A stretch of 64,000 nucleotides of DNA from Methylobacterium sp. J-077 (GTDB lineage: Bacteria; Pseudomonadota; Alphaproteobacteria; Rhizobiales; Beijerinckiaceae): positions 1-64,000 of the forward strand of contig NZ_JAKSYJ010000235.1 in the NCBI RefSeq assembly GCF_022829365.1. The letters are read 5' to 3'. The translations under genes and the position numbers were made by a program. This document shows, one piece after another, positions 55,023 to 63,565 of this stretch. Position 1 is the first letter of the stretch. Each line of letters begins with the position of its first letter. A model generated the notes under the pieces. It searched no databases and was not told the origin of the DNA. It worked only from the letters and a program-made list of their open reading frames with translations.

Positions 55023-55997
55023 CCGCCCGATACGCTCGCCATCCTCGCCCTCGCCCTCGGGATCGAGGCGGCGTCCGGCTACCCGGACGCGCTCTACAGG
55101 GCCATCGGCCACCCTGTCACCTGGATCGGCCGGCTGATCTCTTGGCTGGAACGCGGCCTGAACCGCGGCTCCGAGCGCCGCCGCCGGATCGCCGGCTGTG
55201 TCGCGCTGGTGCTTCTTCTGGCGGTCACGGGGCTGCCGGCCTGGGCGCTCACCGGGCTCAGCCTCTGGGCCGGCCCCTTCCCCGCCCTCCTGCTCCTCGG
55301 CCTGCTCTGCGCGAGCCTGCCGGCGCAGCGCAGCCTCAACGACCATGTCGCGGCGGTGGAGACCGCCCTGCGCGACGGCGGCCTGGAGGCCGGGCGCCGG
55401 GCCGTGGCGATGATCGTCGGGCGCGATCCGGACCAGCTCGACGCGCCGGCGGTCTGCCGCGCCGCGATCGAGAGCCTGGCGGAGAATTTTTCCGACGGGA
55501 TCGTGGCGCCGTCCTTCTGGATCGGCGGCCTCGGCCTGCCCGGCGGCGCGCTCTACAAGGCGATCAACACCGCCGACAGCATGATCGGCCACCGCACCCC
55601 GCGCTACGCCGCCTTCGGCTGGGCCGCGGCCCGGCTCGACGATCTGGTGAACCTGCCGGCCTCGCGGCTCGCCGGCCTGCTGATCGTCGGGGCGGCCGGC
55701 CTGCGCGGCGCCGATGCGCGCGGCGCGCTCCGGGCGATGGCCCGCGACGCCGGCCGCCATCGCTCGCCCAATGCCGGCTGGCCCGAGGCCGCCATGGCCG
55801 GGGCGCTCGGCCTGCGGCTTGCCGGCCCGCGGGTCTACGGCGGTACCCGCGTCCCCGACGCCCATATGGGCGACGGACGGGCCGAGGCCACGGCCGACGA
55901 CATCGCCCGGGCGCTGACCCTGTACCGCACGGCCTGCCTGCTCCAGGGCGGCCTCGTGCTGGCGCTGCTCGCCCTCGGGCTCGTCGTCATGGGCTGA
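55014..55997 (+). CDS. cobD: Adenosylcobinamide-phosphate synthase (CbiB/CobD)
   Basis: This 327-residue integral membrane enzyme attaches aminopropanol (phosphate) to adenosylcobyric acid. Motifs are GYPDALYRAIGHPVTWIG, SLNDHVAAVE, RAAIESLAENFSDGIVAPSFW (the conserved ESxxENxxDG block), NTADSMIGH and HRSPNAGWPEAAMAGAL. There are about four hydrophobic segments. ATG 55014 begins within cobC on the other strand. The two products act in adjacent steps. Confidence 0.94.
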   Translation: MVHPPDTLAILALALGIEAASGYPDALYRAIGHPVTWIGRLISWLERGLNRGSERRRRIAGCVALVLLLAVTGLPAWALTGLSLWAGPFPALLLLGLLCASLPAQRSLNDHVAAVETALRDGGLEAGRRAVAMIVGRDPDQLDAPAVCRAAIESLAENFSDGIVAPSFWIGGLGLPGGALYKAINTADSMIGHRTPRYAAFGWAAARLDDLVNLPASRLAGLLIVGAAGLRGADARGALRAMARDAGRHRSPNAGWPEAAMAGALGLRLAGPRVYGGTRVPDAHMGDGRAEATADDIARALTLYRTACLLQGGLVLALLALGLVVMG

Positions 55998-56047
55998 CCC
56001 GGCGGCGCGGCCTCGCTACGGTCGCCCGAGGGACCAAGGAGAAGCCG

Positions 56048-56962
56048 ATGCGCGCGGTGTTCGTCGATGCCAGCGAGACCCTGGCGGCGGTGGCGCGCCG
56101 CCTGCTGCGGCCGGACGATCCGCCCTTCACGATCAACCTCCGGCCCGACATCACCCCGGAGGACCTGCCCGGCCTGCTCGCCGGGGCGGAGATCGCGGTG
56201 ATCGACCACACCGCCCTCCCCCTCGACGTGGCCCGCGCCTGCCCGGACCTGCGGCACGCAGTGTTCCTCGGCACCGGCGCGCGCAGCTACATGGACCCGG
56301 AGGCGCTCCAGGCCGAGCTCGGCATCACGGTCCACACCATCAAGGGCTACGGCGACACCGCGGTGGCGGAATGCGCCTTCGCGCTGCTCTGGGCCGCCGC
56401 CCGGGGCCTGCCCGAGATGGACCGGGCGATGCGGGCGGGGCGCTGGCTCCGCACCGAGGCGATCCAGCTCACCGGCAAGACGATCGGGCTCATCGGCTTC
56501 GGCGGGATCGCGGCCGAGATGGCGCGGCTCTGCCGCGGCGCCGGCCTGCGGGTGCTGGCCTGGAACCGGACCCCGAAAACGCATCCGGAGGTCGCATTCG
56601 TGCCTCTGGAGCAATTGCTGGCCGAGAGCGACGTGGTCTCGCTCCATCTGCTCCTGACCGACGAGACCCGTGGCTTCCTGTCGGCCGCCCGCATCGCTGC
56701 CCTCAAGCCCGGCGCGATCCTGGTCAACACCGCCCGGGGCGCGCTGATCGACGAGCCCGCCTTGGTGGACGCCCTCCGCGCCGGGCGGATCGCCCGGGCC
56801 GGGCTCGACGTGTTCACGGTCGAGCCGCTGCCCGCCGACCATCCGCTGGCGTCCCTGCCGAACGTCGTCCTCTCGGCGCATTCGGCCTTCCGCACCCCGG
56901 AGGCCAGCGACAACCTGATCGGCGCCGCCCTCGACCACTGCCGGCGGATCGCCGCCGGCTGA
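56048..56962 (+). CDS. D-2-hydroxyacid dehydrogenase family protein
   Basis: This 304-residue NAD(P)-dependent dehydrogenase has the Rossmann motif IGLIGFGGIAAEMARL (GxGxxA variant), the catalytic Arg in LVNTARGALIDEPALV, Glu in GLDVFTVEPLP, and a His-containing SAHSAFRT. The layout resembles phosphoglycerate/glyoxylate-reductase-like enzymes. The true substrate is not evident. AAGGAGA lies 6 nt before ATG 56048. It stands 50 bp after cobD on the same strand, but no link with cobalamin is known. Confidence 0.85.
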   Translation: MRAVFVDASETLAAVARRLLRPDDPPFTINLRPDITPEDLPGLLAGAEIAVIDHTALPLDVARACPDLRHAVFLGTGARSYMDPEALQAELGITVHTIKGYGDTAVAECAFALLWAAARGLPEMDRAMRAGRWLRTEAIQLTGKTIGLIGFGGIAAEMARLCRGAGLRVLAWNRTPKTHPEVAFVPLEQLLAESDVVSLHLLLTDETRGFLSAARIAALKPGAILVNTARGALIDEPALVDALRAGRIARAGLDVFTVEPLPADHPLASLPNVVLSAHSAFRTPEASDNLIGAALDHCRRIAAG

Positions 56963-56965
56963 GGG

Positions 56966-57142
56966 TCAGTGTTCCGTACCCGGCATATTCGCCCGCGGTG
57001 CGCCGCCATGGTCGCGGATCACGCTCGAGCGTTCCGGAGAGCCCTTGGCGTCGGCGACCTGCTTCCGGGCCGCTGCGGCCAGAAACCAGACCCCGCCCAG
57101 GGTCCCCAGGGCGAGAAACAGAAGCGGAATGCCTTCACTCAT
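56966..57142 (-). CDS. Small single-pass membrane protein (58 aa), unknown
   Basis: This is a 58-residue ORF on the minus strand. It begins MSEGIPLLFLALGTLGGVW and has one transmembrane helix (residues 5-25), then a basic, polar tail (ARKQVADAKGSPERSS) ending MPGTEH. GAGGAGGATACCGCG directly before ATG 57142 is an almost ideal Shine-Dalgarno, which is why I accept it. It converges with the dehydrogenase gene (3-bp gap). Its upstream neighbour is the MFS permease, 101 bp away on the same strand, so the two might be co-transcribed. Confidence 0.62.
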   Translation of the reverse strand: MSEGIPLLFLALGTLGGVWFLAAAARKQVADAKGSPERSSVIRDHGGAPRANMPGTEH

Positions 57143-57243
57143 CGCGGTATCCTCCTCGACGATGTTCCGCAGGGGCGCGGGATTGCATCATCATGCCGGA
57201 TGAACCAGCATTATGAAGGATAACGCACGGATTCGACCGATGT

Positions 57244-58593
57244 TCAGGCCGTCCGAGCTACCGTCGGCGCCGCCGCGCGTTTGGCCGCGTCTCGCCGCAG
57301 GGCGGAGAGTACGATGAACATCAGTCCGGCGCCGATCGCCAGGCAGGCGGACAGGAACAGCATCGGCACGAGGTCGCTCTGGGTCTGGTCGCGGATGAAC
57401 GGGACCATGTTCTGCGCGACGAACCCGCCGAGATTGCCCACCGAGTTGATCGCCGCAATCCCGGCCGCCGCCGTGGCCCCGCGCAGGAAGGTCGCGGGCA
57501 TCGACCAGAACACCGGCTGGGCCGAAAACGTCCCGGCCGCCGCCACGCACAGGCAGGCGAACTTCACGGCGTTGCCCGGCAGGACGACGCTGAGCGCGAG
57601 GCCGGCCGCTCCGACCAGGGCCGGCCCGACTACGTGCCAGGTCAGGGCGTTGCCCTGGGCGCCGGTGCGGGCGGCGTGACGGGGGACCCACCACAGGGCG
57701 AAAGCCGTGGCCACCCACGGGATGATGTTGAGGAGGCCGTTGGTCAGGTTCGAGACCCCGAACCCCTTGACCACCGTGGGCAGCCAGTAACCGAGGCCGT
57801 AGGCGGCCAGCGGCAGCGAGACGTAGACCCCGGCCAGCATCAGCACGCGCTTGTCGAGGAGCGCCGCGAACGGATTGCCGTGATCCACGAGGCTGCCGCC
57901 CTCCCGCTCGGCCCGGAGCGTGCGGGCGAGCCAGTCGCGCTGGTCCTGGGACAGCCAGGGCGCCGTCTCGGGCCCGTCCGGAAGGATCAGCAGCACGATC
58001 GCGGTCATCACGATCGCCGGCACCCCCGTGGCCAGGAACACCCATTGCCAGCCAGCCAGCCCCAGGACCCCGTCGAGGCCGAGCAGCGCGCCGCCGATCG
58101 CCGCCCCGACCGCGTTGGCCACCGCGCTGGCGATCATGAACAGGCCGACCATCCGCGCCCGGTGCGCCTGCGGGAACCAGAGGGTGAGCGCGAACAGCAC
58201 GCCGGGGAAGAAGCCGGCCTCGGAAACACCGAGCAGGAAGCGCAGCATGTAGAACATCGTGGCGTTCTGGGTGAAGCCGAGCAGCAGCGTGACGACGCCC
58301 CAGGTGAACATGATCCGGGCGAACCAGATCCGGGCGCCGACCCGCTCCAGGAACACGTTGGCGGGCACCTCGAACAGGAAGTAGCCGAGGAAGAACAGCG
58401 ATGCGCCGAGCCCGTAGGCGGTCTCGCTGAGCCCCAGGCTGCCGACCATGTCCAGCTTGGCGTAGGACACGTTCTGCCGGTCGATATAGGCGATCAGGTA
58501 GAGCAGGCCGAGCAGCGGCATCAGCCGCAGGGTCACCGTGCGGACGGTGCTCTCGGCAAACGCCTCGTCGACCGGGGGCTGCGTGGGGGGCAT
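57244..58593 (-). CDS. MFS transporter, ACS (anion:cation symporter) family
   Basis: This 449-residue permease has 12 predicted helices. YIDRQNVSYAKLDM after the first helix is the ACS-family sign. FLGYFLFEVPANVFLERVGAR and LLGVSEAGFFPGVLFALTLWFP fit 4-hydroxyphenylacetate, phthalate or tartrate-type symporters. The substrate is probably an organic acid. AGAGGAAC lies before ATG 58593. Confidence 0.9.
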   Translation of the reverse strand: MPPTQPPVDEAFAESTVRTVTLRLMPLLGLLYLIAYIDRQNVSYAKLDMVGSLGLSETAYGLGASLFFLGYFLFEVPANVFLERVGARIWFARIMFTWGVVTLLLGFTQNATMFYMLRFLLGVSEAGFFPGVLFALTLWFPQAHRARMVGLFMIASAVANAVGAAIGGALLGLDGVLGLAGWQWVFLATGVPAIVMTAIVLLILPDGPETAPWLSQDQRDWLARTLRAEREGGSLVDHGNPFAALLDKRVLMLAGVYVSLPLAAYGLGYWLPTVVKGFGVSNLTNGLLNIIPWVATAFALWWVPRHAARTGAQGNALTWHVVGPALVGAAGLALSVVLPGNAVKFACLCVAAAGTFSAQPVFWSMPATFLRGATAAAGIAAINSVGNLGGFVAQNMVPFIRDQTQSDLVPMLFLSACLAIGAGLMFIVLSALRRDAAKRAAAPTVARTA

Positions 58594-58672
58594 CTGGCGT
58601 TCCTCTGGACCCGTGCGGCCCCTCGTGGCGAGGGCCGGCATTACCCAGAGTAATCCCTGGCCCGGCCCTCGC

Positions 58673-60115
58673 CTACCGGGCAAGCGCCAGGAGCCGGTCG
58701 CAGTCGACATGGGCCGCGATGTGTCGCGCGAGGTCGTCGAGGGCCGCCTCGACCCCGGCCTCGTAGCCGGATCCCTCCGAGATCGTGCCGAGGCGGGCGA
58801 GCCAGGCGGCGCGCTGGGCATCGTGCGCGAACAGGCCGTGCACGTAGGTCCCGGCCACCAAGCCATCCGCCGAGACCGCCCCGTCGGTGCGCCCGTCGGA
58901 GAGCCGCAGCAGCGGCCGGGCCGCGTCGGGGCCCTGGGTCGTGCCGATATGCATCTCGTAGCCCGAGAACGGCACCGCATCGGCCAGGCTCGTGCCGGTG
59001 GCTTCGGCCAGCCGCTTGTCGGGTGTCATCACGGTCTCGACGTCGAGGAGCCCGAGGCCCGGCACCGTGCGCGGCGCCCCCTCGATCCCGTGCGGATCGG
59101 CGAGGGATTTTCCCAGCATCTGGTAGCCGCCGCAGAGCCCGAGCACCCGGCCGCCCCGGCGGACATGGGCGCGCAGGTCGATATCCCAGCCCTCTCGGCG
59201 GAAAGCCTCTAGGTCGTCGATCGTGGTCTTGGAGCCCGGCAGCAGCACCAGGGCGGCCTCCGCGGGGATCGGCGTTCCGGGCCGCACCAGCACCACCGAC
59301 ACGCCGGGCTCGGCGCGAAGCGGGTCGAGATCGTCGAAATTGGCGATGCGCGGCAGCACCGGCACCGCCACCGTGACGGTCCCGGCCGGGCGCGGCCCGG
59401 AGCCCGCGAGCCCGAGCACGTCCTCGGCCGGCAGGCGCGCGGCCGCGGGGAAATGCGGCACGAGGCCGAGCGCCGCCCATCCGGTCCGCTGGGCGATCAG
59501 CCGCATCCCGTCGGCGAACAGGCTCGGGTCACCGCGGAAGCGGTTGACGATGAAGCCAGCGATCATCGCGGCGTCGGCGGGATCGATCACCACCTTCGTG
59601 CCGACCAGGCTCGCGATCACCCCGCCCCGGTCGATGTCGCCGACCAGCACCACCGGCGTGTCGGTGGTGCGGGCAAAGCCCATATTGGCGATGTCGCCGG
59701 CCCGGAGATTCACCTCCGAGGCCGAGCCCGCGCCCTCGACCAGCACGAGGTCGGCTTCCGCGGCCAGGTGCGAAAAACTTTCCAGGACGGATTGCATCAG
59801 CCGGGGCTTCCAGGCCTGGTAGTCGCGGGCCTTCACGGTGGCGACCATCCGCCCCTGCACCACCACCTGGGAGCCGACCTCGCTCTGGGGCTTCAGCAGC
59901 ACCGGGTTCATGTGCACGGAGGGCGGCACCCGGGCGGCCCGGGCCTGGAGTGCCTGGGCGCGCCCGATCTCGCCGCCATCCAGGGTGACGGCGGCGTTGT
60001 TCGACATGTTCTGCGGCTTGAACGGGCGCACCGCCAAGCCCCGGTCGGTGAAGGCGCGCGCCAGCCCCGCCACCAGCAGCGACTTGCCGACATCGGAGCC
60101 GGTGCCCTGGATCAT
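58673..60115 (-). CDS. cobQ: Cobyric acid synthase
   Basis: This 480-residue glutamine-dependent amidotransferase amidates adenosylcobyrinate a,c-diamide to cobyric acid. Its ATP-binding N-terminus has IQGTGSDVGKSLL. The GATase domain has the catalytic Cys in LGLCGGYQMLG and the His in YVHGLFAHD. ATG 60115 is chosen, which is slightly shorter than some homologs; the frame is open from the cobO stop, but only non-standard starts lie there. It is third in the minus-strand run cobU-cobO-cobQ. Confidence 0.93.
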   Translation of the reverse strand: MIQGTGSDVGKSLLVAGLARAFTDRGLAVRPFKPQNMSNNAAVTLDGGEIGRAQALQARAARVPPSVHMNPVLLKPQSEVGSQVVVQGRMVATVKARDYQAWKPRLMQSVLESFSHLAAEADLVLVEGAGSASEVNLRAGDIANMGFARTTDTPVVLVGDIDRGGVIASLVGTKVVIDPADAAMIAGFIVNRFRGDPSLFADGMRLIAQRTGWAALGLVPHFPAAARLPAEDVLGLAGSGPRPAGTVTVAVPVLPRIANFDDLDPLRAEPGVSVVLVRPGTPIPAEAALVLLPGSKTTIDDLEAFRREGWDIDLRAHVRRGGRVLGLCGGYQMLGKSLADPHGIEGAPRTVPGLGLLDVETVMTPDKRLAEATGTSLADAVPFSGYEMHIGTTQGPDAARPLLRLSDGRTDGAVSADGLVAGTYVHGLFAHDAQRAAWLARLGTISEGSGYEAGVEAALDDLARHIAAHVDCDRLLALAR

Positions 60116-60138
60116 CAGGGCCTTTTTCGGGCGCGGGC

Positions 60139-60741
60139 TCAGAACTCGATCCCCTCCTGGGCCTTCACGCCGGCGGAAAAGTGGTGCTTCACGCTGCCCA
60201 TCTCGGTGACGAGGTCGGCGGCCTCGATCAGGGCCGGCTTGGCGTTGCGGCCGGTGACGACGACGTGCAGGTCCGGCCGGCGGGCTCGCAGGGCGGCGAC
60301 CACGGCGTCGAGGTCGAGATAGTCGTAGCGGAGCGCGATGTTGAGCTCGTCGAGGACGAGCAGGCGGATCGTGGGATCGGCCATCAGGCCCTCGGCCACG
60401 GCCCAGGCGTGGCGGCAGGCGGCGATGTCCCGGGCCTTGTCCTGGGTCTCCCAGGTGAACCCCTCCCCGAGCGTATGCCAGGCGACCCGGTCGCCGAAGG
60501 CCGCGACCGCGTGGCGCTCGCCCGTGTCCCAGCCGCCCTTGATGAACTGCACCATGCCGACCCGCCAGCCGCGGCCGAGCGCCCGCAGCATCAGCCCGAG
60601 CGCCGCCGTGCTCTTGCCCTTGCCGGGGCCGGTATGGACTAGGAGCAGGCCCTTCTCGACGGTCTTCCCCGCCACCTCGGCGTCCTGCACGGCCTTGCGC
60701 TTCTCCATCTTCTCGCGGTGGCGGGTCACGTCGTCGCTCAT
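60139..60741 (-). CDS. cobO: Cob(I)yrinic acid a,c-diamide adenosyltransferase
   Basis: This 200-residue CobA/CobO-family corrinoid adenosyltransferase transfers the 5'-deoxyadenosyl group from ATP to Co(I). Motifs are the P-loop HTGPGKGKSTAALG, VQFIKGGWDTGER, LVLDELNIALRY and VVVTGRNA. ATG 60741 overlaps the cobU stop by 4 nt. It lies 23 bp before the chosen cobQ start. The operon order matches aerobic cobalamin pathways. Confidence 0.95.
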   Translation of the reverse strand: MSDDVTRHREKMEKRKAVQDAEVAGKTVEKGLLLVHTGPGKGKSTAALGLMLRALGRGWRVGMVQFIKGGWDTGERHAVAAFGDRVAWHTLGEGFTWETQDKARDIAACRHAWAVAEGLMADPTIRLLVLDELNIALRYDYLDLDAVVAALRARRPDLHVVVTGRNAKPALIEAADLVTEMGSVKHHFSAGVKAQEGIEF

Positions 60742-61265
60742 GCGGGCGCTCCTGGTTTGACGATGAGCGGCAGCCCGGCCACGGTGAGCACGACCCGGTC
60801 GGCCCGGGCGGCGAGCCGCTGGTGCAGGCGCCCGGCCTCGTCGCGGAAGCGGCGGGCGAGCGCATTGTCCGGCACGATCCCGAGCCCGACCTCGTTGCCG
60901 ACCAGCACCAGCGGCCCCGGCGCCCGCGCACAGGCGGCGAGCAGCCGAGCCACGGCATCCTCCAGGTCGGCCTCCGCCAGGATCAGGTTGGTGAGCCAGA
61001 GGGTGAGGCAATCGACCAGGACGGGCCCCTCCGCGGCCGCCACCGCCTCCGGCAGGGCGAGCGGCACGTCGCGGGTGCGCCACGGCTCGGCGCGCCGGGC
61101 GCGGTGCTGGCCGATGCGCGCGACCATCTCGTCGTCGAAGGCCTGCGCGGTGGCGAGATACAGCCACGGGCCGGGGCAGGCCTCGATCAGCCTCTCCGCG
61201 TAGGCGCTCTTGCCGGAGCGCGCCCCGCCGAGGACGAGGGTCATGCGGGGCGGGATCTGCACCAT
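60738..61265 (-). CDS. cobU: Adenosylcobinamide kinase / guanylyltransferase
   Basis: This 175-residue bifunctional enzyme (CobP in aerobes) phosphorylates adenosylcobinamide and transfers GMP to it. Motifs are the P-loop LGGARSGKSAYAE, LYLATAQAFDDEM, VDCLTLWLTNL, and VGNEVGLGIVPDNALARRFRDEAG. ATG 61265 has GGAGG directly upstream. ATG 61244 (MTLVLGGARSGKS) aligns with many homologs and is the alternative. No cobalamin riboswitch is visible in the 106 bp up to the tRNA gene. Confidence 0.94.
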   Translation of the reverse strand: MVQIPPRMTLVLGGARSGKSAYAERLIEACPGPWLYLATAQAFDDEMVARIGQHRARRAEPWRTRDVPLALPEAVAAAEGPVLVDCLTLWLTNLILAEADLEDAVARLLAACARAPGPLVLVGNEVGLGIVPDNALARRFRDEAGRLHQRLAARADRVVLTVAGLPLIVKPGAPA

Positions 61266-61371
61266 GCCCCTCCATCGCTCCAACCCGCCCCGCGGTCAAA
61301 CCGGAGCCCGCATGCGGATCGACGGTTGCCGGACGCCCCGCCGCCGACTATAGAACCCCGGCCTAACCAAA

Positions 61372-61447
61372 GCGCCCTTCGTCTAGCGGTCCAGGACGTC
61401 GCCCTTTCACGGCGAAAACACGGGTTCGATTCCCGTAGGGCGCGCCA
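61372..61447 (+). tRNA. tRNA-Glu (anticodon UUC)
   Basis: A 76-nt cloverleaf. Acceptor GCGCCCT pairs with AGGGCGC. The anticodon stem CGCC/GGCG encloses CTTTCAC with anticodon TTC. The T arm is CGGGTTCGATTCCCG, the discriminator base is G, and an encoded CCA lies at 61445-61447. A tRNA 3' end beside atypical DNA is a usual site for integrase-mediated island insertion. Confidence 0.97.
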
Positions 61448-62120
61448 ACAAAATCAAGCACTTAACTCAAATTTTGGCCCTGTGACGGCGGGTCGTACGG
61501 AAAATATACGGAAAATCTGTCGAGGTTCGTGACCATTCGTGGGGATCCGCGGGTGTATGATCCTCACGGTGCCACTCGCTCGGATTGCCAGTCCCGCAGC
61601 ATCATCCTGACCGCTCCCGGCCCTCGTCCGTCGATCACCCCAAATGCGGCCACAGGTCTCTGGTCTGTTGACCCAAAGCCGGGCCGGGCCGAATGCCATT
61701 TCGATGCCGACCGGTGGGCGGGCGATGTGGATCGAGCACCGCGCCCGATGAGGCTGTGCGGCAACATGGGCTACGGCCCCTGCTCCTACAGGCACTCTGT
61801 GCGACGCGCAGGAGTTTGAACGACCTGCGGTCGGGACATTATCTATCATTGTCTCCGCGAGGCCTGAGGTGCAAACGCAATGCAAATCGGGATGTCAGCG
61901 GTTGCTGCGCGTACTCCATCCGTTGGGGTCGACGCGGGCCGTGCGTCGGTCCGCCGCGACGAAATCGGCGCGCAGCTGTAAATTTTCGGGTGGCTTACGG
62001 GAAACCCTCTCCGCGGCTCCGTACGAGCCGCGGAGACGTCGATCCCATGCCCCACGCCATCACCACTGACCTCACCTCGACGCCGACTCTGACCGCCCGT
62101 TCGAGGACGAGACGATCAGC
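61448..62120. other. 673 bp of weakly coding, less GC-rich DNA downstream of tRNA-Glu
   Basis: Directly after the tRNA the sequence turns AT-richer and contains a near-tandem repeat (TACGGAAAATA, then TACGGAAAATC, around 61497-61520). I find no convincing ORF on either strand; translations through it are Arg/Pro/His-rich. It contains the hairpin at 62008-62036. It may be the eroded edge of an integrated element, with any attL core in the tRNA 3' end. No integrase gene is visible inside the window. Confidence 0.5.
62008..62036. repeat. 12-bp perfect hairpin in the tRNA-adjacent region
   Basis: TCTCCGCGGCTC (62008-62019) pairs with GAGCCGCGGAGA (62025-62036) around a 5-nt loop. There is no following T tract. 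It could be a terminator relic, a protein-binding palindrome or an end of an inserted element. Confidence 0.7.
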
Positions 62121-62381
62121 CTGATCGCCCTCGTCACCCTCCTGTCCGCCCCCGCCTTCGCCTGGGCACCGCTGGAGGGCCGCTTCCAGAGGCAGGGCAA
62201 GAGCAGGCTCGAACTTCAGGTCTATGCGCTCGGCACAGACGAACTGAAGGACAAGCATCTCGTCGTCGCCGAGACCGCGATCCCGAACGCTTGCACCGGC
62301 GAGGTCCGCGGCGTTGCAGGCCTACCGCGAAGAAGCGAGTGCGAGGATGGGCCGACAGAGATTCGTGATCTGTTCTCGTAG
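62121..62381 (+). pseudogene. Remnant of a secreted protein gene (start lost)
   Basis: The frame encodes a signal-peptide-like stretch (LIALVTLLSAPAFAW) followed by a plausible mature sequence (FQRQGKSRLELQVYALGT, then DKHLVVAETAIPNACTGEV) and ends at TAG 62379-62381. No ATG, GTG or TTG start lies between it and the upstream in-frame stop, and the tail after VRGVAG loses coding character. I read it as a decayed or frameshifted gene fragment. It could instead use a CTG start at 62121. Confidence 0.4.
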
Positions 62382-62433
62382 CGACGGAACGAAGCTTTGC
62401 TGTACGCTCACTGTGCAACGTTAGGTGGAATTC

Positions 62434-63561
62434 GTGGCTTTCCGCTTCATACACACAGCCGACTGGCAGATCGGCAAGGCTTTCGCGAATTTCACCGGTG
62501 ACCCGGGCGCCGACTTGCGCGGACAGAGGATCAAGACCGTCGAGCGCATCGCCGAGGTCGGGTGGGCGAACGAGGTCGACGCCATCCTAGTGGCGGGCGA
62601 CGCGTTCGACAGCAACGACGTCTCGGAACGCACGTTGGTGCGCACCGTCGAGGCGTTAAAGCCCTTCCAGGGCACATGGGTCTTCCTCCCCGGCAACCAC
62701 GACGCCGCCCTCGCGCACAGCGTCTGGACCCGCCTACGCGGCATGGACCTGCCCAGCAACATCGTGATCGCGGATCGCCCTATCCCCGTGGATCGATGGC
62801 GGGGACGCGCTACCGTGTTGCCGGCGCCCCTACGTCGGCGCCGCGAGGCGCTCGACCAGACGGAGTGGTTCGATGTCGCCCCCTCGCCCGAGGATAGTTG
62901 CCGGATCGGGCTGGCGCATGGCGCAGTCGCCGGCCGGCTGCCCGACAAGGCCGATTCCGCTAACGAGATCCCTCAGGACCGGGCGGCGAAGGCCAGGCTC
63001 TGCTACCTCGCCCTGGGCGACTGGCACGGGGCGCTCAAGATCGCCCCCCGCACCTGGTATGCGGGAGCGCCCGAGCCCGACCGCCACAAGGCCAATGCCT
63101 CCGGCCTCGTTCAGCTGGTTGAGCTCGACGGGGTCGGCGCGCCGGAGCGGGTCGATGCGATACCGGTCGGGCACTATTGCTGGATCCGCCTCGATGTCGA
63201 GTTGCTCGACGGCACCTGCGGGAAGGCGCTGCAGGCGCTCGACGCGTTGACGCAGGAGCATCGATGCTGCGTCATCCACCTGCTCCTGAGTGGAAGCGTC
63301 AGTCTCGGCGAGCGCCGGCGCCTCGAGGCCGAGCTCCGCCGATGGGAGGCGCGGGTCCATCACCTCGAGGTCGATGACACCGCCCTGCGCGACGAACCGA
63401 CCGCGGACGACCTCGATGCCATCGACACCGCCGGATTCGTCCGGCTCGCCGTCGAACGCCTCCGCCTGAAGGCGTCCGATCCGGCGCATCCGGAGCGGGA
63501 CACGGCGCGCACGGCCCTTCGCATGCTCTACCTCGACCACCTCGGGACCTCGGACGCCTGA
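62434..63561 (+). CDS. SbcD/Mre11-like metallophosphoesterase (DNA repair exonuclease family)
   Basis: This 375-residue protein has all five phosphoesterase blocks: HTADWQIG (D10, with Gln12 where many family members have His), VAGDAFDS (D56/D59), LPGNHDAA (N88-H89-D90), a His in LAHGAV near 162, and LGDWHG (D196/H198). The C-terminal 120 residues form a cap-like, Glu/Arg-rich domain. Such proteins are Mn2+ nucleases that work with an SbcC/Rad50-type ATPase, which follows here after 4 bp. AGGTGG lies 5 nt before GTG 62434; GTG 62425 is also possible. The YhaO type is closest in size. Confidence 0.86.
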   Translation: MAFRFIHTADWQIGKAFANFTGDPGADLRGQRIKTVERIAEVGWANEVDAILVAGDAFDSNDVSERTLVRTVEALKPFQGTWVFLPGNHDAALAHSVWTRLRGMDLPSNIVIADRPIPVDRWRGRATVLPAPLRRRREALDQTEWFDVAPSPEDSCRIGLAHGAVAGRLPDKADSANEIPQDRAAKARLCYLALGDWHGALKIAPRTWYAGAPEPDRHKANASGLVQLVELDGVGAPERVDAIPVGHYCWIRLDVELLDGTCGKALQALDALTQEHRCCVIHLLLSGSVSLGERRRLEAELRRWEARVHHLEVDDTALRDEPTADDLDAIDTAGFVRLAVERLRLKASDPAHPERDTARTALRMLYLDHLGTSDA

Positions 63562-63565
63562 CGCC

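Noticed and set aside
61266..61371. Cobalamin riboswitch upstream of cobU
   Set aside because: The 106-bp gap is too short for a full element, and no B12-box-like sequence is present.
61454..61885. 143-residue minus-strand frame next to the tRNA as an integrase remnant
   Set aside because: The translation has no tyrosine-recombinase R-H-R-Y pattern and mixed low-complexity composition; I found no support for an integrase.
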